64,000 bases of DNA, taken from Anseranas semipalmata (taxonomy: Eukaryota; Chordata; Aves; Anseriformes; Anseranatidae). Numbering within the stretch: the stretch's first letter is position 1; every line of letters begins with the position of its first letter. Shown here piece after piece: positions 25,043 through 37,621 of the stretch. Where the stretch lies: the NCBI GenBank assembly GCA_013399115.1, contig VXAA01006076.1, forward strand, positions 232,054-296,053, written 5' to 3'. Under the pieces are notes generated by a model. That model was not told the origin of the DNA, ran no database searches, and saw only the letters and a list, made by a program, of their open reading frames with translations. The position numbers and the translations under genes are program-made.

Positions 25043-25604
25043 CTGGCTAAAGCAAAAGCAGAGCTTCTGCTACACCGTCTGCTCTGTTGTTTATGCGTAT
25101 GGCAACTTCCAATTTACAAAGAACTGTTTCCTCCTCTGACATTTTTCATCCTCTGTGTTTAAGAAAATAGTACTTCCAAACAGTCCTGGTCAATATTCAA
25201 GCTGTGATGCTTCCTGTTATTTGTAGCTCTTCGTAAGTCTCTTCCAGTGTTTCCAGGGACTTGGGTCAATTAACCAAATCCCAAGCCTCAATCAGCAGTA
25301 AGCACCAGCATGTGTTTTCTTGCTATAATTCATGTGTGATCGGTTTTGCAGATTACATTAACACTGGAAATACAGACACCCATAAGGTTGAAGGCAACTT
25401 CAAAGCAGGCAGATGCCATTAAAGTAGTGGGAGCAAAGAGTCAATTGAGATGGGATACTAATGGCTGTAAAATTTCCCTAGGAGGGAATAAAAGTAAACA
25501 GCTCTGAGACACAATAGATGCACTAAACACTTTAAAAGGAATTGATTTCTAACTTGTCTCCTTCTTACTATCTTGGGTTTGGAGTTATGATGCTTTTTTT
25601 CCCC

Positions 25605-25621
25605 TTTTTTTTTTTTTTTTT
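25605..25621 (+). repeat. Poly-T tract
   Basis: Seventeen T directly after 'gctttttttcccc', giving a pyrimidine-only stretch of about 30 bases when flanks are included. Confidence 0.95.
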
Positions 25622-26617
25622 CCTCCCAGAGGAAATGGTGATACTCTTGCTGTAGTGCAGATGATGAAGAACGAGAGGAGAGGTTCTTCTGTTTGAAATA
25701 ACTAACTGCTCTTTTCTCCTGCAGCAAGCAAGACAGGGGTTAGGATACAAATCAGGAATAATATGTGTTTTCTGGAACAAGCAACAGTTTTAAGTCTCAT
25801 TCAATTCATAGAACAGGTTAAATTTCATCCTGTTGTACAAATCAAGTGGTATTGTGCTAAGGAGGTGTATTGCTATGAGCATGAGAATCAGCATGAGACA
25901 ACAGCATTCACTGCCTATTGCTGGGTCTAATTACCACTCATTACCATGTTCTTTTTATTTTCTTTTGTAAAAGTTTATACCTTAAGAAGAAACAGCAGGG
26001 TCAGCAAATGACTCATGTAAATGCTCTGCAGTAAGGCGTATGGCATGTCTTGAAGCCTTTAAATGTCAAAAGCTCTAATGTTTTATTTATAAAGCAATTT
26101 TAATAAGTATTTTAGAACTCTGTGGAAGCACAGTCCCAAAGCAAGGTCATCTTTCCTAGTCTGGGTATCTGCACAGTAGGCACATTCCATAAACCCTGAA
26201 GAATTAAATGGCATCCATGTCCTCATCAGTGTGACCCATCCAAGGCATCCTAACATTTTGTGGTTCAATCTACATAGTTGGCTCTGCAAGTCGTCTATTA
26301 TGTATTTTGAAAAGGAAATAGGTTGAGGAAGTGGTGAAACAAAACATGTTAATCTCCAAAAAATTAAATACTAGCAGTCAACAATTATGTAAGGATGAAA
26401 AGCTAAGCAAAACAGTCAGATCTATGTGAGAATGTGCAGAGGAACGTATTTTCTCTACTTCTTTTACACTGTGCATGCTATTCCATATTTCAGACTGTAC
26501 ATTTCAGGTACATTTCATGTCTGTGGGTGAATAAGGCTTCAGTAGATGAAGATACAAAGGTACTGTGAGCCAAGCCTCCCAGTGAGTATGAGAATAAATG
26601 CATCAAGCTTACACAGA

Positions 26618-26640
26618 TTTTATTTATTTATTTATTTATT
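26618..26640 (+). repeat. (TTTA)n microsatellite
   Basis: About five to six TTTA units after 'acacaga'. Confidence 0.96.
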
Positions 26641-26830
26641 GCCAAGAGAATGTTAGCTGTAAATAAACATATGTTGGTCAGAATTTTCCCCTTGGGAAAA
26701 TATATTTCCACACTATTTTTTCCCTGGGGTGGGGAGGGGAATATTTTTTCCAGCATCTTTCCAGGGAAGCAAATGATTTGGTTAAGAAGTTTTCCAAAGC
26801 AAATGTTATAGTTTTATTAGTTGGATTATC

Positions 26831-26847
26831 TTTTTTTTTTTTTTTTT
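26831..26847 (+). repeat. Poly-T tract
   Basis: Seventeen T. It lies 130 bases before a poly-A/poly-T pair at 26980-27009. Confidence 0.95.
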
Positions 26848-26979
26848 CCATTTTAAAACTTATTTTACATAACAGCATTGAAAGGATACAAAGAAACAAG
26901 GAAACATCTCACTGTTATTAATTTACCTGAGGTTATTGTAGAATCTTGTCTTCTGAAGTATTTTGTTTTGGTTAAGTTT

Positions 26980-27009
26980 AAAAAAAAAAAAAAATCTTGT
27001 TTTTTTTTT
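26980..27009. repeat. Adjacent poly-A and poly-T runs
   Basis: Fifteen A (26980-26994), then 'tcttg', then ten T (27000-27009). The runs are complementary and could fold into a short A:T hairpin with a five-base loop. Confidence 0.9.
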
Positions 27010-29895
27010 CTGCCTGTTGGAGAGCTTCAGCTATCAATACTTTGGGTGGTTTATATATAAGGATCTTGCCAAGGCATAGTGCTGCATTCCAAGTGAATTA
27101 TTATTAGTTTCAAGCATTGTGATATTTGATTTCAGTCTATGTTAATTTACATGTTTAAATAAAAAATGAGAAATATTGTAATTTCCAGAAATCTCCTCCA
27201 TTTCAAAGCTAGAATGAGTTTAATGGAAACAGGATAAGGACATACATGTGACTAATGCATATCTAAAAATATAAAATAAAACAGTTCAAAGCTGTATATA
27301 GCAAAGTATACACATTCATTCTTTGAAGACTTCCTGTAATAATGTTTCAGCTATGACACACACTTATCTGCACTGGCAAAGCAACATGTTTTCACCAGAC
27401 CAGTTATTACTTTATTATTATTTTACAAAATATTTGTTGTTGGTACTTCAAGACCTCCCAACACACCAGAACCCAACACAAGGTCTCCAGAGTGGAGACA
27501 CATAACACTGTGGGGAGTCCAGGATCCAGAGGTAGTCTGGGACATATGGACCCAAAGGCAACTGTAATTTTACAACTGCTCAAAGCCCTTAGTCGAAGGG
27601 CAGAGAAAAACAGGCTTATAAACCCCTAGCGTTGCTCATTGTGATTTTTGGTTCCCTTGTCTGCTTCCATCTTTGTGTGATGGTATTTAGTACACATTTC
27701 CCCCTCCAGTGTTCCTCACCTTATTATTAACATGCTTTTCTTCATACATCACAAATATTTAAAAAAATCACCCTATCAAATTCCTTAATAAATAATCTAT
27801 CAGCAATTTTTCTTCTCCCTTTGAGAGGTGAATTTCAAATAAATGACAATATGAAAGCTTACGGGTAAAATTAATCTTTTGTAGTTTTCCCTTCAGTCTC
27901 AATTGCAGCTATAAAGCTGCATTTGTTCTACTGTGAGGTACTGCATCAAACTGTAAATCTGCACACTCCCAGGTTGCTCACTTGGGAAATGAACCAGTTT
28001 GTTGACATGAATAGGCAGCTTCCGTTAGCTTCAGTCCCATGACTCAAAGATTCCATCTCTGGAGTCTCTCTGACAACTTTTTTCTAAGCAGAATATAAAG
28101 GAAAACTGAATACAGAAGTTATAGGTTTCCAAATATAAGTAAGGTGAACATGCTTGAGTACTTTTTCAAAATAACAGGATAGGTGAACAGAAGAAATGGT
28201 TTTTTTTTTGAGCATGTCACCAGTGTTGGGGATGTTGGATTTTTCTTCTCTGTATTTTCCTTGGGACATTGTATTTAGACTTAGAGAATGAGACAAGACA
28301 GATTATGTAAGATGTTTTTGGTGTTAACTTCTCATGCCTCTTTGTCTTAGCATCTGTCATATGGAGCACTGGCTTGATCCATTGCAACAGTGGCCAGGTA
28401 CTGTTTGTATCTGTATCCCCAGAACAATACGTTAAAGCAGTACAACAAAAATTCAGCTTTATTACAAAAGGCCTGAAGAAACAAGATATTTACAGAATGG
28501 CTATCACTCACCCATTTGTACTTTCCTCAGGTCTCAATTAGCAAGCCTGAGCAAGGGGACTGTCATCATGTAAAAGAATAAATTGTTTTAAAAAATCAGG
28601 TGAAAGCTTCCTGCAGCAAAGTCCTCCAAGAATTCCTGCTTCCAGGATTCCTCAACCCACATTCTAGACCTTACCTTCTTAAAGAAGGATTGCCACTTTC
28701 CGGGGTCACCAGGATGAAGAACTCATGCAACTCAGGCATCTCCAGCACGCAAGAAGATCCCAGAGGAAACAGAACATCAGAAGATTAGATAATTAGATCT
28801 AAGAAAATTTACCTAACGTACAAAAAGATGACAAAACACAGAAACTAGCAAATACATTTCATGAATTTGCAATGTGAGACAGCAAAAATGTCAGTGCAGT
28901 TTCAACGTGTTTGGTGCTTTGGCAACAAGGTATAGAGTGAGAGGGCAGGGGACATTTCTCAGGGGATTCCCTTTCTCCACTAAGCTCCAGCCAAGTGGGC
29001 TGCTGAATCTGTAGGATGGTAAGTACATGCAAGGGTATGCCCCCCTAGACTTTATTTTAAGACAGAGGCCTTTGAGACGTGACTTTGTTACAGCCACCAC
29101 TGGTGCAAAGTGTTCAGTTCCAAGAACCTCAGTTCCTAGGCAGAAATAAGCCAATGAAGGGAGTTCAGAGAAAATAACAGTAAATGTGTATTTATATTCA
29201 AGGTGTGTAATGGTAAAAATAAAGTAAAATAAATAAAACCTAGGAACAGATTGTCAGAGATGTACATTGCCACATCTTCACAGAGGTGAGAGAGCTAAGA
29301 GAATTCATGCAGGATAAATACCTCTCCTGATAGAATACCCAAGTAATTCAAGGAGGATCTGGCAAAACACAAGGAAGGTACAAAAAGAACTGAAAAATAA
29401 AAGAAAGGTTAAAAGTCAGAGAGAATTTTGTAGTTAAAAAGGGGGAGAATGCAGTGAACAATGATGTGTCCCTGGGAATAGGTGCTGAAGGTCAAATCTA
29501 GGTCTTTAAAATTAGAGCGGATGAAGAATAATCTCACATAAGCAGTGCCACAGACTGGATGAAAAATAAGGTCCCTTCTTTGTAATTTCTCTGAACTGCT
29601 CAGAATCCCTCTGGGGTTGGCACATAATGTTGTTCCATGACAGCTATGAAAAGAGAAAGTCACAGAACAGGTCTTCCTCATAGTGACAACGAAAGAGCCA
29701 CTAGGCAGCAAGACCTGTTATACAGCACTGTGTCTAATGAGTGGAAGGAGCTATTAATTGTTTAAAAATAAAAATCACTTTAATGCCAATGGTGAAAGGG
29801 AAACAACTGAGTAAAGATTAAGTAAGGATAAATAGAAGGAATTGGAATCAATAGACTCCCGAAAATAAAACTGATGTAATCTTCCTGTGAAAAAG

Positions 29896-29909
29896 AAAAA
29901 AAAAAAAAA
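29896..29909 (+). repeat. Poly-A tract
   Basis: Fourteen A after 'gaaaaag'. Confidence 0.93.
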
Positions 29910-31846
29910 GTTTAATGGCTCTATATACTTGAGCATATCAGAAAACGACTAAGTTATGCTTCTAATGAACTGGTACTTCCCTTCCTTCAGCCCTTCTGTA
30001 CCAATGGCAAAATATTTAAAACAGTGGTAAACTGAGACACTTTTGAGCCATGTGTTGTCATTCCTGCAAAACACAATAATAAATTTGAATTCTCTTTAAG
30101 CAAGTCATAACAGAGCTTCTAACACCAAATACAAATCATAAAATGAGCAAAGATTAAAACATCTGTAAATGTCTTTCTGTGCAGCAACGCCTTTTCAAGA
30201 AGTGCCCAGGCTAGAAAGAGCAATATGATAACATTCATCTAGAGACATGTCAAACTGCTCAGTGCACATCTGAGCCCAAACTTGCCCAGAATTTAAGACG
30301 ACTCGGTTCTGAAGTAACCTCACATGGGTGCTGGCCCATTGTTTTGTTCTGGCTCACATAAACATCAGGCAATTAAGTAACTACTTTACCATAAGTTTAA
30401 CCCACATGGAAAATACTGAAGAAAACTGCAACAGCTTGAAACAACTATAATCAGCCACAGGCAGTGACGGGTTTGGATTATGGGAAGCATCCAACTGGAA
30501 CTGGTTGATTCCAGTGAAACTCTACAGTTGGAAGTTCTCTGGTGTTAATTTCAGGATTTCAGAGATGCTGTGCCTAAAAGTGATGTGATGGTTGGCCAGA
30601 AGCTAATGCAGGGTGGTGTGGAAAGGAGATATAGTGATATTTACATGATAAACAGGTGCATGTATGGAACAGCTTAGCTGAAAGTAATAAAGTCTCCTGA
30701 GAACACCAGATAAAGATATTTGTGGGAGTATCAAATTGAAATCTCATCTTGTTTGTCTACTGCTTTTTCCAAGGGGAAAAAATAAATAAAACTGTAACTA
30801 CTCTAGTATTATCTTTTCTCCTTCAATACACATCATCATGCATGCAATTTTTTCCCTTGTATTTCCTCTCTGAGGCTCAATTGAAGCACCTGAAATACTT
30901 TTATGAATCTGGCTGTAGTTAGTGATATATACTTGTGGAGTTCATTGTTTAGGAATAAGATAACCATCAAAAACCATTAGAAATAAGCACCCCCAAGAAA
31001 CATATGACATTGAGTGGAAATCTGTGCTAACTTTCTGGGAACCTTCCAGAAGCATCTGTTCTTACCCCTTTCCTAGGAGTGGCATTCACAGAAATCAGAC
31101 TATCTCAAAGTCAACAAAAGTCTTCTTTTGTACCACGCTGCAGCTGTAGACTCCAATGCTGTGCTTTCCCTCATCTCCCACCTCCCTACTGAGATCCTGA
31201 GCAGACACCGATTGTAATCAGGAAAGGATGCAATGTTGGCATCAAAAATATCCATCACTTGGGACAAAAGAGGAGTTTTGTCATGGGATCACCAAGAAAA
31301 TTCACTTTTTTTTTTCTTTTCTTTCTTGGCTGTGCATCTAATTCATCTTGTAGTTTAGAAGAGTCGAAAAAAGTCCAGCTGCCTTTCTTGTAGTTACAAA
31401 TATATTGCCCCCAAAAGCACATTATAGAGCACCAAGGACGCTTTCCTGTGACATGCCATAGTGTGAAGATATTGAGCACTGGGTTGGAGATGAGAACTTC
31501 AAGACCTCATCCGTTGCTAGCCTGGCAACCTCATTGCTATTTTTCTTCTTCATCTTTCTCAGTCATAAGATGGGAAATCACAGTCCCAGACTCAGGGTTG
31601 ATGTGATTAGGAGTGTTCATTGGATTGAGTCTGACTACAAAGACAGAGCCTGGCTTTGTGTTGCAGTCTGAGCATGCTGAGGGTGCTAGGCATTGGTTTT
31701 ACTTTCAGCAGAAATATACACATATGTGCTGCTACTGTAGCTGCAGCTACTGGGCCTATCGTGAAATATCACCCAGCCGTCAGCAGGACTAGCTGCACAC
31801 ATTTACACTCCTCATATCAGATTAAGTACATGAAATATGATGCGTT

Positions 31847-31960
31847 TTTGTAATATTGATATGAAACAATATTACAAATCATATAGCATAGGCTGTATGA
31901 TATATAAAATAACAATACACATATAAAACACTAACAGCTAATATGATATATGCCATATTA
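31847..31960. repeat. Three consecutive hairpins in AT-rich sequence
   Basis: The first hairpin has perfect 12-bp arms, tttgtaatattg (31847-31858) and caatattacaaa (31867-31878), with an 8-base loop. The second starts at the last base of that arm: atcatatagc (31878-31887) and gctgtatgat (31892-31901), pairing with one G:T position across a 4-base loop. The third is taatatg (31939-31945) and catatta (31954-31960). The surrounding 31840-32060 is strongly AT-rich. Confidence 0.75.
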
Positions 31961-34900
31961 CAGTGATAGCGTAAGAATATTTTTTAATATTGTAGCTGCA
32001 TGGATTTTTTCAGATCATGATATTTCAGGAGTTTTTAAATATAAAAAGCAAGTATAATATAATTTGTCCATGCATTAGGCAGCCTTTACAAGATTATTCC
32101 CCTTAAGAGAAAATATTTGAGATTTGTCATGAAAATATTCCTAGTACTAAGTAATTAACAAATGCCTGGACAAACTGAAGCATAGGATTGATTTCATTGC
32201 GCAGCTAAAGCAGAGGTAAACAGTAATCCATAAATGGAAAATATATGGAGGGTTGACAGCAGGGGCGGGTTGGAAGGGAGGCTGTTTGGTTTTCTTTTGC
32301 ACAGGACATGCATTATTACATTTGAATCCTTAGAAATACATGAGATGTGTTTCAATACACTGGGCAGATTTATAAACTGGGTTACTGCATCTGAAATCTA
32401 ATTTTCACATCTGCTTCGCTCTAAATGCTTGCTGAGAGATAAAGCATTGGAATAGTGATTAAGGAGAGTTTATGCCAGAAGTAGGTTATACTACTCGTAG
32501 GCATCATAAAACTACATACCATGGCTGGTACTTTAATTCTGGTAAGCGCATCTTTCATTCACTGATGGAGTTTCCAGATGCCATCACTGTCAGTTCATTT
32601 GTTATTCCCTCAGTTCCTCCACCCTGGCCCTGTCTGAATGGTTCTTTTTTTAACATTGTCAGGGGATTTCTAGTACTTCAGAAGTATGCACACCCCACAC
32701 ACACATTCTGTAGCTGCTGCTATACATGAACAGTTGTTCCCAGAGATTTAGAATAGCAGGACATGCACAGGGACCTCCATTTTCTACGGCACTGGCCTCT
32801 GCTACCCTAAGCAGCAAAGCAAACCAGATCATTGCACTCCAGCAATGTCAGCTCAGCTGCTTTCCTCTCTAACGTGGACAGGACAGGGAGGCAAGCTGAG
32901 CCAGTGTAAGACAGAAGCCCACCACATTTCATGGAGTAAATTTGTTGCCTCCCAGTCTGTTAGTTTCATTCTGGGGTCTTGCAAGGCACTTGTGCAAATA
33001 ATGGGAAAGTAGAAACAAAATCCCATTTGAACAACAGCGGGGCACTTTGCAAGCTCAGTAAAAAAGTACACTTTTGAGTAGAATCTGAGGTGACTGTCTG
33101 TAAGCAGGGTCAGTCACAGAGCCACGGCAACTGACACACACGTGCAGCTCACAGCATGACCAAATGGCGACACTTGATCTCTGTTCACACTTCTTTTAAT
33201 TGCCAGTGCCCACCACCAGAACTGCATGGCACTGGGGTATGCCCATTGTCAAACTTGCTTCAGGTCCTAAGATTTCATTGAAAAGTTAAGTTTCTAATAT
33301 TTGTATTACCAGAATAACTCTCTAAAAATGAAGCATATACAAACCAGAGAAGTCTCTTGCCTTATTTACCTCAGCACTGAGGAATTCTGAAGTCTACTGA
33401 GATTATTTATAGATTAATATTCCTTTTTTATTATTATTCAGCATTTTTGCAATCCAAACTTTCTCTGGTAATATCCCAGCTTCCAAAATCCTAAAGGCCA
33501 AATTCACAACTACATTTCTTGACAAACAGAACTGTGTAATTATGTGCTGGCAGTTATTTCAAAGTATTTTAAGTACCAGGAAATGTGGGAACAACATAAA
33601 TAGCATAATACAAAAGAAAAATAACATGAATCACAGGGCATTTTTTATGTTAGCTATGTGAAAGTGCTCCAGTTTTAAGTTTAGCTGAAACTGTTGCAAA
33701 ATCTTCATTTTAACTGATCTGGAGTGCCATCAAGAATAATATGCCCTGTTACAGAACATAAGTCAAGGTGAGACAACTGACGCAAAGTCTTAGATGTTAT
33801 TCCTGTCTGTGACTGTCCATTTCTGCTTTTCATCTTCTGCTCTCTGGATACAAGGGATTTGTTCTGGCCAAGCAGAAGTTGTCTTTTCCCACAGCCTGCA
33901 CTACTTGGGTGGACACTACAGTGTCCTTGCCAAGTGGCCTAAACTCCAGGGATTTGCTCCAAGTGCACCAAAGCTTTCCAAGAGGAGATCACCACATCAT
34001 GGAGCTGTTTCCAGAGTCCTGTAGCAGCGTGAGATAGGAAGGTCCCTGACAACTGCTCCCTCAGCTTCTAAATATGGTTTGAAACAAGCTGGGCTTGTTC
34101 CAGAAGACAAACCATCTGAATTTAGAATATTATCAGTAATTATATTTTTAGTCACTTTTTTTTTTTAATCTTAAACTTGTTAAAAAAAATGAACAACTTA
34201 AAATATCAGCAACTATATTTGGAATTGGTGGAAGATCAAATACTTTAGAAAAAGAGGAAATTGTCCTAACAGTTAAAGAACATCTGGCTTTGTATCATGG
34301 CTCTAAATGTGACAGCAACTGTAATTGTTATTGATGGAGAAAGCTTAAAATCTTGAAAGATGCTCTTCTACACTTCTAAGCTTGTGAAACCCCTATTCTA
34401 GAACTCGTTTCCTTTCTTAATGCACAGCATGCAGCGTGGCAATACAGGGACCAATGTTATACCCTTCCTTTTCCCACTGTTTCCTCTCCTTTTTATCAAA
34501 AATAACAAAACAAAACCCTGCCTCCTGCCAGCCCTGACACAGGCATAATCTCTTTGGCATTTTGAAAATCAGAACATCTACCAAAAATAGCTTAGGGAGA
34601 CTTGAATCGTGAGGCAAAGAGATGAAAGAGATCTCCAGGTAACTCAGCTTATCAATATAGCTGATAACAACCATAAAATATCTTAAGTGATGCTCAAAAA
34701 TAAGGCAGAGAGACTTGAAATTCTAGAAGAATGGAAGAAATGAGAAAGAATAGTATATCCTGGAACTTTTAGTTTACCGTGTAGATATTCAGCCTTAACA
34801 TTAACTTTGTTCATGTTCTCAGTCTCTGTTGCTATGTGAATCTGACTTTCTTTCATTTAATTACTTGCAACCTCTACAAACTGAAAAAAAAAATCATCAG

Positions 34901-35678
34901 ATATCAGAAGATTGAAAGAAAATGTCAAGAATTTTCTATTCTGTTCTGTCCTCCTCTGGCTGCTGTGACAATGTTTTATTAGCAATATTTTCCTAGTGGA
35001 AAAATTAAAATGTAGAGCTTGTGGCTGGGTCTCAGCTGTAGGAGAAAGGGAGAGCAATGTTAGATTAAGTGGCAGCTTCTGCTTCTTTCAAACTGCTTAG
35101 AGAAACGCAGAAGGAGCTTCCTCTAACAACAAGAAACATAACTTGTGCTACAGAGGTTATAAATGCTCCTATTCCTCCCACCCACACAAAGGGGAGCTGA
35201 TGAATAGAGGAGAAGCTCAGTGATATCCAGGATTTATTTCCTAGCATCACAATATGTCAGAAAACAGACAGACTCTTGTGCTTATTACAGTGCCAAATGC
35301 CACAGACAAGCTGAGTAAATAGGGACAGGCTAAGAATTTCTGGAGTGAAGTCTCCTCTCCCTCAATTTATAGCATAAGAGCAGAGTCAAACCAGAGCTGC
35401 TGTGGCCACCTTAGGACTGCAAAATCTCACACATCTGCTCTTCAGCCACCCATAATGTATCTAACAGTCTGCTTCTCAAAATTCCCATCACAAGAGAAGC
35501 TTCCAGAAAACTGCACTTTTCAGTAAGACACAAACAAACAAACCTTACCACGTCATCACAACAGCTGTGACATCTCTGCATCTCTCCTACCTCCAGTATT
35601 AGGAAAACTTCTTATTTTCTCTTTACCCTTCCCTGTCTGAAACACAGAGACCCAGGCAAACACTGACTGCCCTTTGAA

Positions 35679-35773
35679 TGAGGAGAGGGAGAGGAGAGGG
35701 AGAGGATCCATGTCTCCTTTTAAATCACTCCCTAGGAATGAGGGAAGGAGGGAAGGAAGGAGGGAAGGAAGGA
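35679..35773 (+). repeat. Two purine-only tracts (GAGGGA)n and (GGGAAGGA)n
   Basis: The first tract at about 35679-35705 repeats gaggagaggga. The second at about 35738-35773 repeats agggaagg and ggaagg. They are separated by about 30 mixed bases. Long purine-only runs with mirror symmetry can form triplex (H-DNA) structure and are slippage-prone. Confidence 0.88.
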
Positions 35774-37605
35774 ACACATGATATACATGTGTTTTAAAAA
35801 AATTACAATGGTACTTTCTTTGCCCTTTGAGGTTCCACAGGACAGTTATACAATAAGCTAAAAAGACAAGGAAGAAAGCTAAGTTTTCTTAGATGTTCAT
35901 TCTAATTTGTGAACAAAGTGGGATAAATAGCACTTTTCCCAGAGACACTTAAATATGTCACGCAATAGCAAATATAAAATAAACAGATAAAATATCATCT
36001 CCAACTGTTGCCTTTTTAATTTTAACAACCCCAACATGAACAGTTCTCTTAGTGGTACTAAAGTTTCCTGTCTTTGAGAAAAACTTTTGTTTATACAAGG
36101 CAGTTACACAATACTAAAGTATCACTTGTTATGTTTTTGGCTGTTTGGTTAAACCTAAAGCACACAAATCTTCACGCTTCAAGTCAGATCTGCATTTTAA
36201 CTTTCTGCAGTTGTGCACTGCTTCATTGGCACATGTTTCTGCAGACCCTGAAGAAGAATCTAGTAACACCTGTAACTCTGCACAAGAGGATACACAGTGA
36301 TGGTAATAAGCTAGGCAAGATGGGAAACAGAGTTTCTTGAAAGAGGGGAAATCAGAGCACGTTGAATGCTGAATTAAAGGTCTAAGCTGGGGGGAGCAAG
36401 AAAGCAAGTTTAAACACAAGTATCATGACCAAGTGCTAATCTGAATTATGAATGCCTAGAGAGTACCTGAAATAATGAACAATGTTAGGGATGTGGGGAG
36501 AGAAGTATACCATGGAGCTGCATGGACAACCCATGCTGCAGTCAGAGCATGAAGAACCTAAAAAAAATAAGATCCTCGAAAGCCGAGAAATCATTTTGAA
36601 CCAAACAGCATAAGTATTGCAAACTAGTTACTACAGATAACTTTCTGATAAAAAGGCAATATTCCACCACACTTTTTGCAGTATTTATCCCTTTGCTAAG
36701 TGAGATGCACACAGATGGAGGAAGAGAATTCATCTCACCAGACTACAGCTGCATAGATCTTAGTTGCTTCAACACCATTTAAAGACCAGAAATTAAAAGA
36801 AAAGATCAGAAAGGAACAAACTTGCACAGGTCTTTATCTGCAGGACAGGGTCCAGTCATCTACACTGAGGTGGGATGAGTCACTGCAGGGCAGGGGCTAC
36901 TCAGGCTCCTTTGCCTGCAAAAGGAGTCTGTATGACCAAGTGAGATGCATGGTGAGGATGTCTCAAAGCAAGGAGGAAGAGCTGCACCAATGTGTCCTGC
37001 TACTCTGTGCAGTAATTGAGTGGCATCAGCAGCATAAGAAGTCAGTGTATGTAGGACCTTTGTTTTCCTTTTCAGGGCCAGGAGCCAGCTCCCACACCAG
37101 CCAATAAGCATAGCTGTCAACTGCAGAAACTCAGAGCTATAGCTGGCTTAAAATAACACCCCTCCTCTCAGAGCTGGTGCAGCATCATTCCCCACTCAAA
37201 ACCTGTTCATGAGCTTTGTGAAAAGAGCAAAGACTATTTGTATGAACTTTCCAAATTTATTTAATGCTTTGCCAGCCTTTCTGAGAGGAAGGGCAGCAGA
37301 GTTCTGGAAGTGTTTTGATATATGTTTCAGGTTAGTGGTAAGCATAAGGAAAAGCTCCTCTTTCAAGATGTTTCTTCCCCCCTTTTTGTCACGATAGCTG
37401 TGTCAGATGAAAAAGCAAATTAGGAATGTACAATGTAGCTCCCACAGCTGGGGATGTTCAGATCTGAGATGTTGACTGAGAGTTGTAGAGCTGAAGTACA
37501 CCTACAAAATCAAGAACTAGGTTCATGCAGCAGCATCCATCACCTAGGGTTATTCTGATCCAGACAATTCTGTCTGGGGATATCTTTAATCTGTAATTCT
37601 TTGGG

Positions 37606-37621
37606 AAAAAAAAAAAAAAAA
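37606..37621 (+). repeat. Poly-A tract
   Basis: Sixteen A after 'tctttggg'. Confidence 0.95.

Larger units (their letters stand above)
23025..31846. other. No gene supported; homopolymer-rich unique sequence
   Basis: Contains the (AAC)n, (TTTA)n and several A/T runs listed separately. No coding region, RNA gene or recognisable transposon body was seen. The short open frames are low-complexity. Confidence 0.65.

Noticed and set aside
33880..34020. Possible exon starting after 'cccacag' near 33893
   Set aside because: The translated peptide matches no family I know and downstream donor sites are poor; acceptor-like words are frequent in this sequence.
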